Shown here: positions 1 through 7,825 of the stretch, piece after piece
Layout of the letters: each line of letters starts with the position of its first letter
How positions within the stretch are numbered: position 1 is the first letter of the stretch
DNA from: Chelatococcus albus
GTDB taxonomy: Bacteria; Pseudomonadota; Alphaproteobacteria; Rhizobiales; Beijerinckiaceae
Assembly: GCF_030067675.1 (NCBI RefSeq)
Contig: NZ_JASJEV010000001.1
Span: 1 to 64,000 of the forward strand
Reading direction: 5' to 3'
Length of the DNA stretch: 64,000 nucleotides
Position numbers and translations under genes: made by a program
The notes under the pieces: generated by a model
Databases searched by the model: none
Told to the model about the DNA's origin: nothing
The model's input: the letters and a program-made list of their open reading frames with translations, nothing else

Positions 1-30
1 CCTGCTCTTCTTCACGTCCGTCTCCTCTAG

Positions 31-987
31 GTGACGGACTCTCACTCAAACCGAGGGATCAGGAAGGGGGCAGGTCATTCGCGCGTGCGCGTGGCCGGAC
101 CGTTCACGGTCGAGAGCCTCTCGCCGCATCGTGTCGTCGCGGTCGATGCCGACGATCGGCTGATGGAGGGCGTGGCCGAGCCCGGGCGCCGGTATCGCCA
201 CAACGGCTCCGGCACGCCGGAAGACTTCGCCGACATGATCCTCGAGAACCTCAAGGCCGCGGGCGTCCAGCAGGCGCAGAAGGAAGACCGCATCACCTTC
301 ACCTCGCTCACCGGCTGGCCCGGCAAATATATCTGCGCCGAAGGCAAATTCATGGAGGGCGACAGGGAGAGGCGGGCAGGCATTCTCATCGGTCCCGAGT
401 TCGGCACCGTCTCGCGCCCCGACCTTGTCGCAGCCGCGCGCGAGGCGGGAGATGCGGGTTTTGACGTGCTGATCGCCTGCGCCTTCAACTACGACGCCCA
501 CTCGGCGGAGTTCGACAAGCTCGGCCGCGTGCCCGTGCTCAAGGCGCGCATGAATCCCGACCTGCACATGGGCGATGATCTGAAGGCGACAGCCTCAGGC
601 AATTTGTTTGTCGTCTTCGGCGAGCCTGACATCGATATCGAGACGCTCAAGGACGGGATGATCCGCGTCAGGATCAACGGCATCGACGTGTTCAAGCCGC
701 AGACCGGAGAGATCGAAAGCGGCGGGCCGGAATCCATCGCGCTCTGGATGATCGACACGGATTACAACGAGGAGAGCTTTTTCGTCCGTCACGCCTATTT
801 CCTCGGGGCGAACGATCCCTACAGGGCGCTCAAGACGACGCTCAAGGCCGAGATCGACGAGGAGGCGTGGGCGAGCCTGAACAGCGACACGTCGCGGCCG
901 TTCCCAAAGCCGGCCTCCGGCCGCATCGCGGTGAAGGTCATCAATCACCTCGGCGACGAGGTGATGAAGGTGTTTTCGGTGGGGTGA
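31..987 (+). pseudogene. C-terminal remnant of a large adenine-specific DNA methyltransferase
   Basis: From about residue 20 (VRVAGPFTVESLSPHR) to the end (KVINHLGDEVMKVFSVG) the protein reads like the C-terminal third of large site-specific DNA adenine methyltransferases of about 900 aa that occur with restriction-type helicases. The catalytic part (SAM-binding FxGxG and DPPY-type motifs) is absent. An in-frame TAG at 28-30 lies directly before the first possible start, a GTG at 31, and the first 20 residues do not look like the family. The gene therefore appears truncated or recombined at its 5' side, not merely cut by the window edge. Its stop is 4 bases before the next gene, so it kept its place at the head of the operon. 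The assignment rests on remembered family sequence. An alternative is a stand-alone accessory protein derived from the methylase tail. Confidence 0.6.
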
Positions 988-991
988 ACAG

Positions 992-1447
992 ATGCCCGAT
1001 GAGGAAAGCGATTCGAAGTCGAATTTTCGCGACGAATTTTTGAAGGCAAACGCCAATCTTGACTTCATTGGTTCGCAGTTTGCCGACGTCCTACGTGACC
1101 TTATGCGAGCCGTGAGTTCCGATGATCCTACCGATGGTGCCTATCGGGCAGCGAAAAAGATGGATTTTGTTGCGGACCTTCTGTCGCGATGCGAAGAGAA
1201 GTTCGGTTTCCGCCATCTGTTTCTGAAAGCTCTTGAAGAGTTTCGAGATGATACCGAGTGGGACACTGTGGAGCACGCCACGGTGCATGCCGCACAGCGC
1301 GGCATAAAGTACCTGGTTGAACGGTCTTGTTCGGACCACGCTGCTCGCGGACGCGCGTCGAAGCGAGAACATGAGTTTCTTTCGGCGATCAAAGAAATTG
1401 AGGAGATGCGAGAATATCGACGCCGCAAGCCACGGATTGAGCTCTAA
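992..1447 (+). CDS. hypothetical protein, 151 aa, in restriction/defence-like operon
   Basis: I do not recognise this family. The protein is charged and looks mostly helical, with no signal peptide or membrane segment, and has an Arg/Lys-rich end (REYRRRKPRIEL). The ATG lies 4 bases after the stop of the methylase remnant, and its TAA overlaps the ATG of the helicase gene by one base (taATG), so it is almost certainly co-transcribed and translationally coupled. Its base composition is visibly more AT-rich than the surrounding genes, which suggests acquisition from elsewhere. Because the next protein begins with a toxin-like domain, an antitoxin or specificity-subunit role is conceivable, but nothing in the sequence shows it. 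Confidence 0.7.
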   Translation: MPDEESDSKSNFRDEFLKANANLDFIGSQFADVLRDLMRAVSSDDPTDGAYRAAKKMDFVADLLSRCEEKFGFRHLFLKALEEFRDDTEWDTVEHATVHAAQRGIKYLVERSCSDHAARGRASKREHEFLSAIKEIEEMREYRRRKPRIEL

Positions 1448-3600
1448 TGGAATTCCGGATCGCCGATACCTTCACGGATTCGCTCTCGCGCCTGACAGCG
1501 CAGGAGCAGAAGGCCGTGAAGACGACGGCGTTCGACCTTCAGCTCAACCCGGCGGCGCCGGGCATGAAATTCCACAAGATCGACCGCGCAAGAGACCCGA
1601 ACTTCTGGTCGGTGCGCGTCAATGCCGATATCCGCCTGATCGTGCACAAGTCGGCAGCCAGCCTGCTGCTTGTCTATGTCGATCATCACGACGAGGCCTA
1701 CAAATGGGCCGAGCGGCGCAAGATCGAGCGCCACCCGACGACGGGGGCGATGCAGCTTGTCGAGATTCGCGAGCGGATCGAAGAGATTGCGAGTCCGCGT
1801 GCGCAGGCAGAAGAGCCTGTGGCTGGGCCGGCACCTGCGCCCGTCAAGCCGAAGCTGTTCGAGAACCTGCGCAAGTTCGAGCTGATGGCCTTCGGCGTGC
1901 CGGAGGAATGGATCGATGACGTGCGGGCAGCCGATGAAGACACGCTGTTCGATGTCATCACGCATCTGCCGCAGGAGGCGCAGGAAGCGATCCTGAGGCT
2001 TGCGGTCGGCGAAAGGCCCGAGCCGCCGAAGGTGTTGCCGGTCGAGGCCGATCCGTTCACGCACCCGGATGCGCAGCGGCGCTTCCGCGTGCTCACCAAT
2101 GTCGAGGAGCTGGGACGCGCGCTCGACTACCCCTGGGAGAAATGGGCTGTCTTCCTGCATCCGGACCAGCGCGCTTTGGTCGAGCGCTCATTTAGTGGAC
2201 CCGCTCGGATTTCAGGGTCGGCGGGCACCGGCAAGACCATTGTCGCGCTGCATCGCGCCGTGCACCTTGCGCGGCAATCGCCGGAGTCGCGTGTGCTGCT
2301 GACCACCTACTCGACGGCGCTTGCCAATGCCCTGCGGGTCCGGCTCAGCCACCTTGCCGGCAATGAGCCGGCCGTCGCCGGGCGGATCATCGTGGAAGGA
2401 ATCTTCGATCTCGCGCGCCGTCTTTACACTGAGCGCTTCGGCACTCCGTCGATTGCGGCAGATGACACGATCCGGGCGATGCTGGCTGACGCGGCGCAGG
2501 AGGAGCAGCCGGCGCGGTTCGATACGAACTTTCTGCTGAATGAATGGACCGATGTCGTTGACGCCTGGAACCTGCAAAGCTGGGAAGAATACCGCGATGT
2601 CGCGCGTCTTGGACGCAAGACCAGGATCGGCGGCAGGCAGCGCGAGCAGCTTTGGGACATTTTCACCGGACTGCGGACGGCACTCGAAGCGCGTGGGCTG
2701 ACGACCTGGCCCGGCGTATTTGCGCGCTTGACCGCGGACCTGTCCGATCGCGGCAAACGGCCGTTTGACTTCGTCGTTGCCGACGAGGCGCAGGACCTTG
2801 GCGTTGCGCCGCTGCGCTTTCTTGCGGCGCTTGCGGGAGGGCGGCCGGATGGTCTCTTCCTGGCCGGTGATCTGGGCCAGCGCATTTTCCAGACGCCCTT
2901 TTCCTGGAAGGCGCTGGGGGTTGATGTCCGTGGGCGTTCGCACACGCTGCGCATCAACTACCGCACCTCGCACCAGATCAGGGCGCAGGCCGACCGCCTG
3001 CTGCCGCTGGCGCTCGCCGACGTTGACGGGCTTGTCGAAAGCCGCAGAGGCACGGTCTCCGTCTTCAACGGCCCGCCGCCCGTGATCAAGGTCGTGCCGA
3101 ACGCGGAATTGGAGATGGAAGCGGTCGCTGCTTGGATTGGGGAGCGCCTGCGTGAAGGCTATCAGCCGCACGAAATCGGCGTGTTCGTCAGGGCCGACGC
3201 GCAAATGGAGCGCGCCCGGAAGGCCGTGCAGATTGCCAAGGCCGATTACATTGAGTTGGGCGAAGACGCTGCCTCGGCTGCGGGCAAGGTTGCCATCAGC
3301 ACGATGCACCAGGCCAAAGGCCTTGAGTTCCGCGGCGTCGCCGTCATGGCGTGCGATGACGGCGTGCTGCCACTTGAAGAGCGGATCGAGGCCGTCTCCG
3401 ACGAATCCGATCTCGAAGAGGTCTACAACACGGAGCGCCATCTGCTTTATGTCGCCTGCACCCGCGCCCGCGACTGCCTGCTGATCACCGGCGTCGCCCC
3501 GGCATCGGAGTTTCTTGCCGACCTGACCGTCAGTACTGCGGAGCCTGCTGCCGGTCATGGTATGGCCTCGCTGCGAAACGCTGCGGGGGGAGCGCCATGA
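1447..3600 (+). CDS. UvrD/Rep-type helicase with N-terminal RelE/ParE-like domain
   Basis: A 717-aa fusion. Residues about 1-90 (MEFRIADTFTDSLSRL, then FHKIDRARDPNFWSVRV and DIRLIVHK) match the RelE/ParE toxin fold pattern. A linker with a Pro/Ala-rich stretch follows. The rest is a superfamily-1 helicase: Walker A GSAGTGKT at about 256-263, Walker B VVADEAQD near 443, GDLGQRIF motif III, NYRTS motif IV, STMHQAKGLEF motif V near 617 and LLYVACTRARD motif VI near the end. It should be a cytoplasmic ATP-dependent 3'-5' DNA translocase or helicase. It starts in the stop of the upstream gene and ends in an ATGA overlap with the GHKL gene, so three proteins are made from coupled frames. Whether the RelE-like part cleaves RNA or only binds a partner is unknown; no obvious antitoxin is present. 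Confidence 0.85.
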   Translation: MEFRIADTFTDSLSRLTAQEQKAVKTTAFDLQLNPAAPGMKFHKIDRARDPNFWSVRVNADIRLIVHKSAASLLLVYVDHHDEAYKWAERRKIERHPTTGAMQLVEIRERIEEIASPRAQAEEPVAGPAPAPVKPKLFENLRKFELMAFGVPEEWIDDVRAADEDTLFDVITHLPQEAQEAILRLAVGERPEPPKVLPVEADPFTHPDAQRRFRVLTNVEELGRALDYPWEKWAVFLHPDQRALVERSFSGPARISGSAGTGKTIVALHRAVHLARQSPESRVLLTTYSTALANALRVRLSHLAGNEPAVAGRIIVEGIFDLARRLYTERFGTPSIAADDTIRAMLADAAQEEQPARFDTNFLLNEWTDVVDAWNLQSWEEYRDVARLGRKTRIGGRQREQLWDIFTGLRTALEARGLTTWPGVFARLTADLSDRGKRPFDFVVADEAQDLGVAPLRFLAALAGGRPDGLFLAGDLGQRIFQTPFSWKALGVDVRGRSHTLRINYRTSHQIRAQADRLLPLALADVDGLVESRRGTVSVFNGPPPVIKVVPNAELEMEAVAAWIGERLREGYQPHEIGVFVRADAQMERARKAVQIAKADYIELGEDAASAAGKVAISTMHQAKGLEFRGVAVMACDDGVLPLEERIEAVSDESDLEEVYNTERHLLYVACTRARDCLLITGVAPASEFLADLTVSTAEPAAGHGMASLRNAAGGAP

Positions 3601-5633
3601 ACGCGGTCGAGCACGTATCTATCTCAATTCAGGAAGACTTCCTTGCGCGGCAGACTCGCGCCCAGCCGATTGCCGCACTTGCCGAGCTGATCTGGAACAG
3701 CCTCGACGGTGAAGCAAGCAGCGTCGATGTCGAGTTTGAGCGTGCCGATCTTGCCGGGGGGCTTTCCAAGATTGTCGTTTATGATAACGGCGAAGGGTTT
3801 CCCCGGTCTGAAGCGGCGAAGCTCTTCGGGAATCTCGGTGGGTCGTGGAAGCGGCTGACCCGGCGCACCAGGACCAAGAGTCGCATGGTTCACGGCCAAG
3901 AGGGGCGCGGCCGCTACAAAGCGTTTGCCCTGGGCCGGTCGATTGTCTGGAAGGTTTGCTATCTTGAAGCCGGCAAGCCCAAGGCGTTTGAGATCAGCCT
4001 GCTGGAATCCGACCTGAAGGATGTTGCGATCACCGAGGAGCGCGATGCGCCCGGACAGGCCAGCGGCGTCATCGTCGAGATCGCCGACATCGAGCGCGAC
4101 TTCAGGGTTCTTGAATCGGACGAGGGCCTTCAGGAACTCGCAGAGACGTTCGCTCTCTATCTCATCAACTACCAGGACGTTGCGATCCGCATCGCCGGCC
4201 AGCGTCTTGATCCCGAGACGGTAATCGCCGGGCAGGAACAACTCACGCTACCGCCGATCAAGGATGCAGACGGCACCGAGTATCCGGCGGAGCTTCACCT
4301 GATAGAGTGGCGGGCGGACACCAAGCGTACTCTGTATTTGTGCTCGGAGAACGGTTTCCCGCTTGATCAGGTCGAGACGCGCTTTCACGTTCCCGGCTTC
4401 TCTTTCTCCGCCTACCTGAAATCGCCCTACATCGCCGCCCTTCATAACGACGGGCGCCTTGGCGTCGCCAAGATGGTTCCCGAGTTGCGGCAGGCGGTCG
4501 ATGTCGCGCGCGAGGCGATCAAGGAACATTTCCGCGAGCGCGCGGCCCAGCGGGCGCGCAACGTCGTCGAAGAGTGGAAAAGCGCAGACATCTATCCCTT
4601 CAAGGGGGAGCCGGCCACGCCCGTGGAAAAGGCCGAACGGCAGGTCTTCGATATCGTCGCCGTCAACGTGCAGGAGTTCACTCCCGAACTGGCAGCGGCC
4701 ACGCCCAAGGCACGCGCCCTGCACCTGCGGATGCTGCGCCACGCCATCGAGCGGGGGCCTGATGATTTGCAGATGATCCTTCGGGAAGTCCTCGACCTGC
4801 CGGAGCGCAAGCAGAAAGAGCTTGCGGCGCTGCTACAGGAAACCACCCTGTCGGCGATCATCACGGCGGCGAAAACCGTCGCCGACCGCCTCAAGTTCAT
4901 AGCGGCGCTTGAGAGTATCGTTTTCGATCCGGAGACGAAGGGTAGGCTCAAGGAGCGCTCGCAGCTTCACAAGATTCTTGCCGAGAATACGTGGGTTCTC
5001 GGCGAAGAGTACAACCTGTGGGCCAGCGATAAGGACCTGAAGCGGGTGCTCGAAAAGCACCGCGCGGTGCTCGACCCCGATATCGTCATTGATGACCCCG
5101 TGAAGGTAATCGGCAAGAAGCGGGGCATCGTCGATCTCATGCTCTCGCGCGCGACGCGCCGCCACCGGGCCAACGACATCGAACACCTGGTCGTCGAGCT
5201 GAAAGCGCCCAAGGTTGTCATTGGCGCCGACGAAATCACGCAGGCCAAGCGCTATGCGATGGCTGTGTCGAAGGACGAGCGCTTTCATACGGTGAAGGGC
5301 GTTCGGTGGCACTTCTGGATCGTCTCAAACAGCTACGACGAATTCGCAAGAGCTGACATTGAGGGTGGCCCCGATCCGGCCCGTCAGTTGATCCACCGGA
5401 AGGACAATATCTCTGTCGGGATAAAGACGTGGGGTGAGCTGATCGAAGAGAACCGCGCCCGGCTGCAGTTTTTTCAGGAGCATCTTGAGCACTCTGCCGA
5501 CGAGAGCGCCGCCATCCGGTATCTCCAAGAGCGTCATAGCAAGTATCTGGAAGGCGTCATCGAAATTGACGACGAAGCCGTCAACCAGGATGCTGACAAG
5601 GGGGAACGCGAGCAGAAATCTGCATCGGGTTAA
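3597..5633 (+). CDS. GHKL ATPase with C-terminal PD-(D/E)xK nuclease-like domain
   Basis: A 678-aa protein. The N-terminal about 200 residues carry the GHKL (Hsp90/MutL/histidine kinase) ATP-binding motifs: an N-box AELIWNSLDGEA near 28-40, DNGEGFP near 62-68 and the glycine-rich GQEGRGRYKAFALG lid. A long central helical region follows. The C-terminal about 230 residues contain GIVDLML with Asp about 513 and VVELKAPK with Glu about 534 and Lys about 536, the D...ExK layout of PD-(D/E)xK nucleases, resembling Shedu/DUF4263-type domains. Read together this suggests an ATP-gated nuclease. The start codon overlaps the helicase stop (ATGA), and an OLD-type ATPase fragment follows 9 bases after the stop. 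The GHKL part is confident, the nuclease part moderately so, and the biological role (defence) is inferred from neighbours. Confidence 0.8.
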   Translation: MNAVEHVSISIQEDFLARQTRAQPIAALAELIWNSLDGEASSVDVEFERADLAGGLSKIVVYDNGEGFPRSEAAKLFGNLGGSWKRLTRRTRTKSRMVHGQEGRGRYKAFALGRSIVWKVCYLEAGKPKAFEISLLESDLKDVAITEERDAPGQASGVIVEIADIERDFRVLESDEGLQELAETFALYLINYQDVAIRIAGQRLDPETVIAGQEQLTLPPIKDADGTEYPAELHLIEWRADTKRTLYLCSENGFPLDQVETRFHVPGFSFSAYLKSPYIAALHNDGRLGVAKMVPELRQAVDVAREAIKEHFRERAAQRARNVVEEWKSADIYPFKGEPATPVEKAERQVFDIVAVNVQEFTPELAAATPKARALHLRMLRHAIERGPDDLQMILREVLDLPERKQKELAALLQETTLSAIITAAKTVADRLKFIAALESIVFDPETKGRLKERSQLHKILAENTWVLGEEYNLWASDKDLKRVLEKHRAVLDPDIVIDDPVKVIGKKRGIVDLMLSRATRRHRANDIEHLVVELKAPKVVIGADEITQAKRYAMAVSKDERFHTVKGVRWHFWIVSNSYDEFARADIEGGPDPARQLIHRKDNISVGIKTWGELIEENRARLQFFQEHLEHSADESAAIRYLQERHSKYLEGVIEIDDEAVNQDADKGEREQKSASG

Positions 5634-5642
5634 GGGGGGCGT

Positions 5643-6080
5643 GTGTATATCAATCGTATTGTCGTCAGGAATTTCCGCTCATTCAAGCATCTGGACGTGT
5701 CCATCGGGCCGGGCGCGACGTGCGTCATTGGTGAGAACAACGCCGGCAAGTCCAATCTTCTGCACGCAATCCGTCTGTGCATCGACGCCGGGCTCTCCTC
5801 GACGTATCGCTCGCTGATCCCCAGCGACATTCATTCCGGCATCGATATTTCCCACCCGGAGCAGGTGCTTGTTGCGCTTGAGATTACCGACTTTGCGGGC
5901 AAAACCAATGAAGAGGCGCTTGTCGGGGCATGGCAGTTCAAGCCGGGTCATGCGCGGCTCATCTATCGCTACCGCCCGAAGCTTGGCGTCCGCGAGGATT
6001 TGGAAACGGAGGAGATTCAGCCGGGCGATCTGACACGGGACGACTACCAGTGGGAGATCACGGGCGGCGGCGACCCGTGA
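5643..6080 (+). pseudogene. truncated OLD-family/SMC-like ATPase (N-terminal 145 aa only)
   Basis: The reading frame opens with a GTG and gives MYINRIVVRNFRSF, the usual beginning of OLD/RecF-like ATPases, with Walker A GENNAGKS at 30-37. It runs to WEITGGGDP and stops. Relatives are typically around 600 aa and continue through a long insert, the ABC signature, Walker B and often a Toprim nuclease, all missing here. No continuation is visible in any frame after 6080, so the gene was cut, probably by the recombination that made the right edge of the island. It begins 9 bases after the GHKL gene. The pairing of UvrD helicase with OLD ATPase recalls Gabija (GajB and GajA), but that comparison is inference. 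Confidence 0.75.
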
Positions 6081-6104
6081 ACGCTCACGAGGCCGAGGAA
6101 CCGA

Positions 6105-6126
6105 GCCGCCCGGCCTTCCGGGCGGC
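6105..6126. terminator. GC-rich stem-loop at island edge
   Basis: A perfect 9-bp stem (GCCGCCCGG / CCGGGCGGC) with a CCTT loop lies 24 bases after the truncated ATPase and before the convergent CBS-domain gene. There is no T-run, so termination is only a guess. Confidence 0.35.
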
Positions 6127-6302
6127 CCCGTCATGAGGAACCGCCCGATTGCATTCGGCTTCGATCGGCCTCCTCCGGGGAGTGCGTCGCTCGGCCGGGA
6201 GCGAGCGGCGGTCAACGGGAGCGTCTCTGGCCCGCAGCGCGGATTCCGCGGGCGCCATCTGGCGGGTGACGCGGCCTGATGCGCGAGCGCGCTGCGCCTG
6301 CC

Positions 6303-6998
6303 TTATGCCCCGTGGTAGCGCGTGTGCAGCTTCAGGTGATCCTCGACCTTCTTCACGCCCGGGATGGTCCCCGCGAGTACGAGCAGGCCCTTGCGCTGAT
6401 CTTCGGAACGAACGAGGCCCGAAAGCTCGACGATTCCGTCCTTCACCGTGCTCAGCACGTAGATCGAGTCCGCCCAGCCCTCACGCTTCAGGCGAGCGGC
6501 GAGCTCCTGCCGGATGGAGCGGTCGCTCGCCGATGCTTCCTCGATCGGCTCGCCAGGCTTCAACCGGAGGAATGCACGTACCAGGTCGCCGCGGCTGACG
6601 ATGCCGACGAGCCGGCCCGCGCGCACGACGGGAACGCGCTTGATGCGGTGCCGCTCCAGGAGGTCGGCGATGTCGGCGAGGGTCGCGGTCTCCGGAACGC
6701 AGTGCACGTATCTCGTCATCACATCTTGGGCCTTGAGGCCGTGCGACTTGACGTACTCGCGGGCCAGCGTGTCCGAATCCACGAAGACCTGCAGCCACCA
6801 GGAGCGCCGGCGCTCCGTCCCGGTTTCGTGCCGACGCAGGAGATCGCCCTCGCTCACCATGCCGATGACGCGGTTCCCGTCGTCGACGACGGGCACGGCG
6901 CTGATGGAACGCTCGACCAGATTGCGCGCGATTTCGGCGAGCGGCGTCTCGGGGCCGACCGCGCAGACGTCTCTCGTCATGATCTCGTCGGCACGCAT
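6303..6998 (-). CDS. CBS-pair and BON domain protein
   Basis: A 231-aa cytoplasmic protein. Two CBS domains occupy about 1-60 (MRADEIMTRDVCAV, SAVPVVDDGNRVIGMVSEGDL) and 90-150 (QDVMTRYVHCVPETATL, KRVPVVRAGRLVGIVSRGDL). A BON domain follows at about 160-225 (IRQELAARLKREGWADSIYV to GIPGV-type GTIPGVKKVEDHLKL). CBS pairs sense adenine nucleotides, and BON modules usually bind lipid or partner proteins, so a stress or energy-status regulator is likely. A good ribosome site (GGAGAGAG) precedes the ATG. A FixK/FNR-type box lies about 80 bases upstream at 7078-7091, which suggests induction at low oxygen. Similar CBS-BON genes in alphaproteobacteria sit with universal stress proteins and P-type ATPases, as here. 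The exact function is unknown. Confidence 0.88.
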   Translation of the reverse strand: MRADEIMTRDVCAVGPETPLAEIARNLVERSISAVPVVDDGNRVIGMVSEGDLLRRHETGTERRRSWWLQVFVDSDTLAREYVKSHGLKAQDVMTRYVHCVPETATLADIADLLERHRIKRVPVVRAGRLVGIVSRGDLVRAFLRLKPGEPIEEASASDRSIRQELAARLKREGWADSIYVLSTVKDGIVELSGLVRSEDQRKGLLVLAGTIPGVKKVEDHLKLHTRYHGA

Positions 6999-7077
6999 GG
7001 GCTCTCTCCAGGCAAGGTGGGTGGGTCGGACAGCGCGCGGGCGCCGGATTCTCTAATCTCCCCTGCCTTCCGGCGCC

Positions 7078-7091
7078 TTGATCCGGGTCAA
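7078..7091. promoter_or_regulatory. FixK/FNR-type box upstream of CBS-BON gene
   Basis: TTGATCCGGGTCAA fits the consensus TTGAY-N4-RTCAA exactly. It is centred about 85 bases before the CBS-BON start codon. A FixK-family regulator is encoded nearby at 7826-8512, so local control is plausible. Confidence 0.7.
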
Positions 7092-7150
7092 GCGCCATAT
7101 CCCCGAGGCGCATCAGGCCAGCCGCGGGCGCGGGGACACGGGATCAGCGA

Positions 7151-7348
7151 TCAGGAAGCGCGTCCGAGCGCGTCGTAGATGCTGTCGCGCAGCGCATCGT
7201 CGGACAGTGGCTTTTCAAGGATCGTCCGGATGCCGGTGTGCGCGGCGCGTGCCCGCAGCCGGCTGTCGATCGCGCCGGTGATGAGGATCACGGGATTGTC
7301 GATCTGGCGGTCGCGCAGCCTGTAGACCAGCTCGATCCCGTCGATTGG
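7151..7348 (-). pseudogene. C-terminal fragment of a response-regulator receiver domain
   Basis: Read on the minus strand, 7348-7154 gives about 65 residues of the second half of a receiver domain: PIDGIELVYRLRDRQ, then PVILITGAID and LEKPLSDDALRDSIYDAL. The Lys of LEKP matches the conserved receiver lysine. The first half with the phospho-acceptor Asp is missing. It is in a different frame from the ChaB/FixJ-like reading frame that abuts it at about 7350, so it cannot be made as a fusion. It appears to be the remnant of a second, single-domain or FixJ-like regulator left after a deletion. Confidence 0.65.
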
Positions 7349-7755
7349 TCGCCGGCGACGAGTGCGTCGAGGACCTGCCGTTCGCGTGCCGAAAGCTGCG
7401 CGATCCTCGCGCGCACCTCCGCCCGCTGCGTCTCCCGCTCCGCGTTCTTCGCTTGCCGGCTGAGGGCCGAGCGGATGGCGGCGAGGGGAACCTCGTCGTC
7501 GAACGGCTTCTCGATGAAGTCGATGGCCCCCTCCTTCATCGCCGTCACGGCGAGCGCGATGTCGCCGTGACCGGTGACGACGATCACCGGCAGGCCGACC
7601 CGCCGCGCCTTGAGCTCGCGCAGGAGGCGCATGCCGTGATCGTCGGCGCGGGTGGCGAAGGCGTGGTTGAAGGTCTCCCGATAGATGTCCTGGGTGTGCG
7701 GGGGAAGATGCGTCCTCACGGGATCCGGCAGGTCGGCATTCGTTCGATAGGGCAT
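7288..7755 (-). pseudogene. chimeric chaB / fixJ-like reading frame
   Basis: The frame starts with MPYRTNADLPDPVR and HTQDIYRETFNHAF, the N-terminus of ChaB-family proteins (about 7650-7755). From about 7650 it switches without a break to the middle of a FixJ-type response regulator: [39 protein letters not shown], then the start of the LuxR-type output linker RIAQLSARERQVLDALVAG, ending near 7350. Then it runs out of frame into an unrelated receiver fragment and stops. The phospho-acceptor Asp and the helix-turn-helix are both missing. Two separate deletions, each joining a different gene, explain the layout. A 155-aa hybrid could still be translated, but a function is unlikely. The neighbouring FixK would normally be a target of a FixJ-type regulator. 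Confidence 0.75.
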
Positions 7756-7767
7756 GCGGACCTCCGG

Positions 7768-7805
7768 GCCGGATGGGGGCATGCAGGCGCATGCCCCCAT
7801 CCGGC
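7768..7805. terminator. perfect 17-bp stem-loop downstream of fixK-like gene
   Basis: GCCGGATGGGGGCATGC pairs perfectly with its complement 7789-7805 across a 4-base AGGC loop. It sits 20 bases after the FixK-type gene stop and just before the chaB-like start, both on the minus strand. The missing T-run leaves open a Rho-independent terminator without tail or an RNA-stabilising hairpin. Confidence 0.55.
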
Positions 7806-7825
7806 GCCGCGCTGACGTCGCCGGG

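Noticed and set aside
992-1447. antitoxin for the RelE-like domain
   Set aside because: The position fits, but there is no DNA-binding motif or antitoxin family signature, and 151 aa is long for such a protein; left as hypothetical.
6081-6302. tRNA gene or att site at the island edge
   Set aside because: No cloverleaf-like sequence and no direct repeat between the start of the window and this edge could be found by eye.
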